Source: a virus
Direction: 5' to 3' (one strand)
Length of the DNA stretch: 34,765 nt
Virus record (IMG/VR): IMGVR_UViG_3300050343_000050
Span: 1-34,765 of that record
The position numbers were made by a program, and so were the translations under genes. Below the pieces are notes generated by a model, which saw only the letters and a program-made list of their open reading frames with translations, made no database searches and was not told the origin of the DNA. This document shows, in pieces, positions 31,522-34,765 of this stretch (position 1 is its first letter; each line of letters starts with the position of its first letter).

Positions 31522-32036
31522 AAAAAAACCCTTGCACTAAGTGCAGCGTCTAATGGAGCATCTCTCATTACATCAGCCATATACTCTGTACCCTTGTAAT
31601 CGTGTATAAGATACTTGTCTTTACTCCTGAACTTAATTGGCCTGTAAAGAACTGCCATAGCCTTATGATAATTCTTATTATCAAACATATACTTCTCTAA
31701 GTCTATAAACTCTCCATAACTCATCTTATCAAAGTTAGGTATCAATCCAAACTCTACAACAACGTCATCTGTACCTTTTAAGCTAAACCTTTGAACTAAA
31801 TCTATCTTTTGATTAAGTAAGTTAGAAATGTGTTGTATGGTGCTATAAAACACCTCTAAGCCTAACTTGTCTATATCCTTAAAGTCAATATTACAAAAGA
31901 TGCTTAAAAGCTTCTTGTCTAAAAACTCAGTATCTTCTGCGTCTTTATTCTTCTCGTAAATATCAATATACCTTTGCCATTGGTTTAATTTTATACCTCT
32001 TAATGTTGCAGGTACTTCAAAACTAAAATCACTCAT
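31329..32036 (-). CDS. Tail assembly chaperone, frame-0 product
   Basis: The 235-aa frame-0 protein shares residues 1-172 with the fusion (MSDFSFEVPATLRGIKLNQW, then helical parts and MAVLYRPIKFRSKDKYLIHD). After the T run it continues for 63 aa (YRLATKLGNYTMAYTLKELQ and onward) to a TAA. This late part is charged and less conserved-looking than the -1 frame. In tail phages a short and a frameshifted long chaperone (G and GT type) coat the tape measure during assembly. It starts 14 bp after a late promoter motif. Confidence 0.7.
   Translation of the reverse strand: MSDFSFEVPATLRGIKLNQWQRYIDIYEKNKDAEDTEFLDKKLLSIFCNIDFKDIDKLGLEVFYSTIQHISNLLNQKIDLVQRFSLKGTDDVVVEFGLIPNFDKMSYGEFIDLEKYMFDNKNYHKAMAVLYRPIKFRSKDKYLIHDYKGTEYMADVMRDAPLDAALSARVFFYRLATKLGNYTMAYTLKELQKKQEGRQDKLSVENGETIKQYLLSLEKMLEESERLQDSLYTNA
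31520..31531 (-). promoter_or_regulatory. Slippery site for -1 ribosomal frameshifting
   Basis: On the minus strand GGG is followed by nine T (31528-31520). In frame 0 the codons are GTT TTT TTT TAT, giving the heptamer T-TTT-TTT, a classic -1 slip site. A 5-bp hairpin TGCAC-TTA-GTGCA lies just upstream, and ATCGT...ACGAT (5 bp, 24-nt loop) could form just downstream as a stimulator. Confidence 0.7.
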
Positions 32037-32050
32037 AAATAAACATTGTT

Positions 32051-32081
32051 ATACTAAGATAACTTAATTTATTTTTTTTGT
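32051..32081 (-). promoter_or_regulatory. Putative late promoter before the tail operon
   Basis: On the minus strand ACA (32081-32079) is followed 17 bases later by AGTTATCTTAGTAT (32064-32051). The chaperone ATG (32036) is 14 bases further. It lies back to back with the rightward host-type promoter at 32091-32122, so this gap is the main divergent control region. Confidence 0.7.
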
Positions 32082-32090
32082 GTTAATTTT

Positions 32091-32122
32091 TTTGTCAGAT
32101 TAAATAATTTAACTATATTTGC
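32091..32122 (+). promoter_or_regulatory. Bacteroidota-type promoter of the rightward operon
   Basis: TTTG (32091-32094), 19 bases and TATATTTGC (32114-32122) match the flavobacterial consensus exactly. The first ATG is at 32139, about 17 bases after the -7 box, so the leader is only about ten bases. This is the strongest host-type promoter in the window. Confidence 0.85.
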
Positions 32123-32138
32123 ATCAGATATATTGAAT

Positions 32139-32381
32139 ATGAATATTTTAGACGAGAAGTTAAGTATTAGGTTTGTTAAGTTTAAATGTTTAGATACAAA
32201 TAGAATCTATAGAGTAGTAGAAACTATCTCTACATTTGATTTAAAGCAACCTCATTACTTCGATAAAGTTACCGAATGTAAAGATACAGTAAAGAGAGAT
32301 GATGGCGTTAGAAGGTCGTTTATGAGGGAACAGTTAGGTTACAGATTTAAGAATATAGAAGGAATAATAGATAAATACTAA
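32139..32381 (+). CDS. 80-aa hypothetical protein, first rightward gene
   Basis: I take the ATG at 32139 (MNILDEKLSIRFVKFKCLDT) in place of the TTG at 32133, since the TTG would lie very close to the transcription start. The protein is basic and charged, with no known domain (KDTVKRDDGVRRSFMREQLG). As the first gene under the strong early promoter it may be an early regulator or host-takeover protein. Function unknown. Confidence 0.65.
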   Translation: MNILDEKLSIRFVKFKCLDTNRIYRVVETISTFDLKQPHYFDKVTECKDTVKRDDGVRRSFMREQLGYRFKNIEGIIDKY

Positions 32382-32391
32382 AACAATAATT

Positions 32392-32757
32392 ATGAGTAAA
32401 CAACAAACAACCAAAGAACAGATTGCATACCTAAAGTCAGTATTGCTATCTCAATTACTATTAGAGTCTAATGAAGAGCTTGTAGCTACCAATAGATACA
32501 AACAAAGCCTAAAGCAACAGATAAATAGAACTAATACTATATTAGAACCTATCGTAAGAGAAGAGTTTGATAGCGTCTATAAAACAGACCCTGAGATGAC
32601 AACTAATATCTTAAATAAGATAGAATCACTTGTAGATAAAATATCATCATACCAAATAGAAGAATTAGTAATGCTCGAAGCAGTAGTAGATAAATATGAA
32701 AACAATAAAGATTGGTTCTTAAAGTATGCTGAATCTGATTTTTTAAGACTTGATTAA
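32392..32757 (+). CDS. Hypothetical helical protein, rightward operon
   Basis: A 121-aa mostly helical protein (EQIAYLKSVLLSQLLLESNE, KIESLVDKISSYQIEELVML), with coiled-coil-like heptads. It starts 10 bp after the first gene. No family is recognised. It could be an oligomeric adaptor. Confidence 0.65.
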   Translation: MSKQQTTKEQIAYLKSVLLSQLLLESNEELVATNRYKQSLKQQINRTNTILEPIVREEFDSVYKTDPEMTTNILNKIESLVDKISSYQIEELVMLEAVVDKYENNKDWFLKYAESDFLRLD

Positions 32758-32758
32758 G

Positions 32759-33043
32759 ATGATTAATAAAATAATAAATAACATAAAGAATATTCCACTA
32801 ACTAAATTAGTTAGAAAGAAGAAACTAACACCTATAGAAAGACTATCAAGTAGATTAGGATATATGGGAACTTCATTTATGATGATGTCTCCACACCTAC
32901 TACCAGATAAAATAGGTATGGTTACATACATAATAGCAGGTATAGTATCAATACCACAAGTATTCGTAGCTAAACAATGGAACTTAGTTGCAGTAAACTT
33001 AAATGTAGCAATAGCTTACATAATATTATATTTAACAAACTAA
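32759..33043 (+). CDS. Small two-span membrane protein, rightward operon
   Basis: A 94-aa protein. I place the start at ATG 32759, one base after the stop of the previous gene (a TTG at 32750 is possible). The N terminus is basic (KNIPLTKLVRKKKLTPIERL), followed by two hydrophobic segments: IGMVTYIIAGIVSIPQVFVA and LVAVNLNVAIAYIILYL. Small phage proteins with this plan are of unknown function; a holin-like or envelope role is possible. Confidence 0.65.
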   Translation: MINKIINNIKNIPLTKLVRKKKLTPIERLSSRLGYMGTSFMMMSPHLLPDKIGMVTYIIAGIVSIPQVFVAKQWNLVAVNLNVAIAYIILYLTN

Positions 33044-33053
33044 AACAATCATT

Positions 33054-33215
33054 ATGAACAGAAGAAAACTAATACAGAAACTACAACAACTTATAGATAG
33101 ATTACCTATAAGCAACAAAAGAAAAGAAGCTAAACAAGACCTACTAAATCTTAAAATAAACAAAAGCCAATACCACGATATAATGATATTTGATAAGTAT
33201 AAGAAAAATCTATAG
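33054..33215 (+). CDS. 53-aa basic small protein, rightward operon
   Basis: The frame begins MNRRKLIQKLQQLIDRLPIS and ends IFDKYKKNL. It is strongly basic and helical. The minus-strand frame over this region is a shadow. It starts 10 bp after the membrane protein gene and is followed after 3 bp by the GIY-YIG gene. Possibly a nucleic acid-binding protein. Confidence 0.6.
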   Translation: MNRRKLIQKLQQLIDRLPISNKRKEAKQDLLNLKINKSQYHDIMIFDKYKKNL

Positions 33216-33218
33216 AAG

Positions 33219-34259
33219 GTGAGCAAAGAAGTTAAAAACAAAGTTGTTTATTTACATAGAAACAAAATAACTAATGAGGTTTTTTATGTCGGTATGGGTT
33301 CTGATAAAAGACCTTATGACAAGCATAAAAGAAACTTGTTTTGGAATAACTATGTAAATAAGTATGGCTTCTCTGTAGAAATAGTTAAAACTAATTTATC
33401 ATCAAAAGAGGCTTCTAAAGAAGAGATTAGGCTAATATCCTTATTCGGAAGAAGGGATTTAAAAGAAGGTTCTTTAGTTAATCTGTCTAATGGAGGGGAA
33501 GGAGCTATTAATTACAAAAAGCCAACAGATTCAAAACCCTGCATATGTTTAAGTTCTGGTAAAGTATATAATTCAATAAGCGAATATTGTGAAGACAACA
33601 ACTACGCATACACAACTATATTAAATTTTGTTAAACACAATCTAGATAAAGCACCAAATAGTTATAACGTAAGGTTATTAAGAAAAGATAATAGCATTAT
33701 TTGGGAGAAAGAAAAAGATGAAGTTATTGATAACAGTTTTAGTATAGATAATTCTTTTGATAAAGAGTGTTATAATTATTGTTATGACTCGGATAAGGAA
33801 TTTGAAAATAAATTAAATATTATAAAAAATAAAATTAAACATATGGACTTGTCTTTAGTTTTATGCTACTTAAATAACGTAGTGCTAAACAAGTCAATTA
33901 GAGAAATATCTAAAGAGTGTAATGTGAGTAAAAGCTCTATACATACAATAAATAATATTGTAAGAGATTCTCTTAATGGATTAAGAGATTATGGATATAG
34001 AGGTGATGAATTCAACAGAAAATTAATACTTAATAAGTATAACAATTACACCTACTTGATAAATAATATTTTCTTAGATGAAATTGAATTTAGAGAAGAG
34101 CGTTTTTCAAATATTCAAACTAAAGTATGTAGAAAATGTAATGAAGTTAAATCAAGGAAATCATTTAACATTTGTAAAGGTATGAAAGATGGTAGGTCAA
34201 ATATCTGTATGTCTTGTGCAAATAAACATATTAGAGAAAGAAGAAAAAACAAAAATTAA
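33219..34259 (+). CDS. GIY-YIG endonuclease with HTH and zinc-knuckle domains
   Basis: A 346-aa protein, likely a mobile or homing-type nuclease. Residues 9-25 (VVYLHRNKITNEVFYVG) carry the GIY-YIG motif as VYL and FYV, followed by an Arg/Lys-rich helix with Glu at EEIRLISLFGRR and NLSNGGEG. The middle contains a helix-turn-helix (SIREISKECNVSKSSIHTIN), and the C terminus has CRKC (304-307) and CMSC (330-333) that could bind zinc and help bind DNA. Start is GTG at 33219. It does not split another gene here, so it is free-standing. Confidence 0.8.
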   Translation: MSKEVKNKVVYLHRNKITNEVFYVGMGSDKRPYDKHKRNLFWNNYVNKYGFSVEIVKTNLSSKEASKEEIRLISLFGRRDLKEGSLVNLSNGGEGAINYKKPTDSKPCICLSSGKVYNSISEYCEDNNYAYTTILNFVKHNLDKAPNSYNVRLLRKDNSIIWEKEKDEVIDNSFSIDNSFDKECYNYCYDSDKEFENKLNIIKNKIKHMDLSLVLCYLNNVVLNKSIREISKECNVSKSSIHTINNIVRDSLNGLRDYGYRGDEFNRKLILNKYNNYTYLINNIFLDEIEFREERFSNIQTKVCRKCNEVKSRKSFNICKGMKDGRSNICMSCANKHIRERRKNKN

Positions 34260-34279
34260 TTATTTAGTTATCTTAATAT
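34249..34279 (+). promoter_or_regulatory. Putative late promoter on the + strand, facing a gene-free region
   Basis: ACA (34249-34251) is followed 17 bases later by AGTTATCTTAATAT (34266-34279). It is the same two-part motif as at six leftward sites, but on the opposite strand. The ACA lies within the last codons of the GIY-YIG gene. Downstream there is no open reading frame of note for about 0.5 kb. Confidence 0.6.
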
Positions 34280-34502
34280 ACAGAGTTGTAGTTCTCTCTA
34301 ACCTACCAAACTTTAGTCACAATCGTAAGGCTATTGGTTCAGATACATTAAGTCTCCTTAGTAATTGCATCTATAACCTTTATAATCTTCGTAGCACCCA
34401 ATAGATATTCAAACTAACGAGCATAACCAGTTATATCAGTTAGCTAACTACTAACATACATTAAGATTATAGGAGGGTGCATATCTAACCATCAAGCATA
34501 TA

Positions 34503-34640
34503 ATTATATTTTCAAAATTAAATTACCTATTTATAACAAAAAGATATTAGACTATAATCAGTATTGGACTAATTATTATATTTTCAAAATTGATATGTCA
34601 GTTTTAAACGAAAAGATATTTGACTATTCGTTGAATTCAT
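34503..34640. repeat. Two imperfect tandem copies of a 70-bp unit
   Basis: Each copy has ATTATATTTTCAAAATT, then 19 variable bases, then AAAAGATATT(A/T)GACTAT. The first copy starts at 34503 and the second at 34575 or nearby; the spacing within copies is identical. The variable middle of equal length shows that the two blocks are kept at fixed distance. It lies inside the gene-free region and may be two similar RNA domains or two protein-binding sites. Confidence 0.7.
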
Positions 34641-34651
34641 AGAAGTGACAT

Positions 34652-34765
34652 ACTACACAATTTAAATCTCCGTTCTACGCCATTATCTCCCTTCAGGTGG
34701 TATGCTAGTATCAAATGAATATTTGAGTCGCTTAAACGTGCTTAAATTGAGTTTTGAATATCGGT
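34652..34765. repeat. Right copy of 114-bp terminal direct repeat
   Basis: It is identical to 1-114. In the circular molecule the two are one sequence, and the joined region (34260 to 170) is about 0.56 kb without a protein gene. Confidence 0.95.

Larger units (their letters stand above)
34285..34765 (+). ncRNA. Candidate structured non-coding RNA region
   Basis: No gene is seen from 34260 to 34765 and on through 1-170 in the circular molecule. Several pairings support a folded RNA: TATAATCTT (34381-34389) with AAGATTATA (34463-34471) and GCACCC (34394-34399) with GGGTGC (34475-34480), which together form a pseudoknot; CTAAC/GTTAG (34414-34418, 34439-34443); CATACTAC/GTGGTATG (34649-34656, 34697-34704); and TCAAAT/ATTTGA (34711-34726). 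The 5' end follows the late promoter motif. Size and place recall large phage RNAs such as GOLLD and ROOL, but I cannot assign it to either. Ends are estimates. Confidence 0.4.

Noticed and set aside
34331-34356. A tRNA-like T-loop (GGTTCAGATAC)
   Set aside because: The flanking bases do not form the 5-bp T stem and no acceptor or anticodon arms were found.
34189-34404. A 71-aa + strand frame overlapping the end of the GIY-YIG gene
   Set aside because: It starts inside the zinc-knuckle coding part in another frame and runs into the non-coding region; a shadow.
33219-34765. A group I intron carrying the GIY-YIG gene
   Set aside because: AAGATAT-like S motifs occur, but no matching P, Q and R elements or split flanking gene could be seen.
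1-34765. A prophage with an integrase and repressor
   Set aside because: No integrase, transposase, excisionase or clear repressor was found on either strand; the closed ends also argue for a free phage genome.

Overview
The window reads as one complete, circularly permuted or terminally redundant genome of a tailed phage. Bases 1-114 recur exactly at 34652-34765, so the unique length is 34651 bp. The host is probably a member of the Bacteroidota, most likely a flavobacterium: the DNA is very AT-rich, genes lack purine-rich Shine-Dalgarno sites, and early promoters match the Bacteroidota form TTG-N19/20-TAnnTTTG (1721, 8012, 13182 and 32114; -7 boxes only at 6051 and 13915). The tape measure protein, tail tube, HK97-type capsid and absence of a tail sheath point to a siphovirus. 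I see no integrase, repressor, DNA polymerase, primase or tRNA.

Layout. (a) 229-1678, leftward: small unknown genes with their own host-type promoter and terminator. (b) 1751-2138, non-coding: short direct repeats and an array of seven 19-bp iteron-like units ending in the terminator of the terminase transcript. (c) 2139-13891, leftward: terminase, orphan DNA methyltransferase with a ParB-like protein, a DnaA-domain-IV-like protein, 5'-3' exonuclease, sigma factor with a Cys-pair partner, RusA-like resolvase, a PD-(D/E)XK-like protein, phosphoesterase, RecA-like ATPase, HNH nuclease, SSB-like protein and ERF annealing protein. (d) 14033-16022, leftward: lysis region with holin candidates, an M15 peptidase and a second M15-like protein that has lost zinc ligands. 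(e) 16035-32036, leftward: the virion genes. Read in the direction of transcription these are tail chaperone (with a probable -1 frameshift), tail completion proteins, tail tip proteins, tape measure, protease, scaffold, capsid, tail tube, portal, connector and two LamG-like fibre paralogues. (f) 32139-34259, rightward: four small unknown genes and a GIY-YIG nuclease. (g) 34260-34765 continuing through 1-170: no gene, but repeats and RNA-like pairing.

How it fits together. Early and replication genes use host-like promoters. Six leftward sites upstream of virion gene groups (3741, 18994, 21678, 23826, 24686, 32064) share a different two-part motif, ACA then 14-15 bases then AGTTATC(A/T)TA(A/G)TAT or a close variant. 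The phage also encodes an ECF-like sigma factor (8516-9046). The simplest reading is an early-to-late switch in which this sigma factor, perhaps with its overlapping Cys-pair neighbour, reads the late motif. A seventh copy of the motif lies on the + strand just after the GIY-YIG gene and points into the gene-free 0.5 kb region, which suggests a late non-coding RNA. The late motif, the possible ncRNA, the frameshift in the tail chaperone and the decayed M15 paralogue are the most interesting observations.
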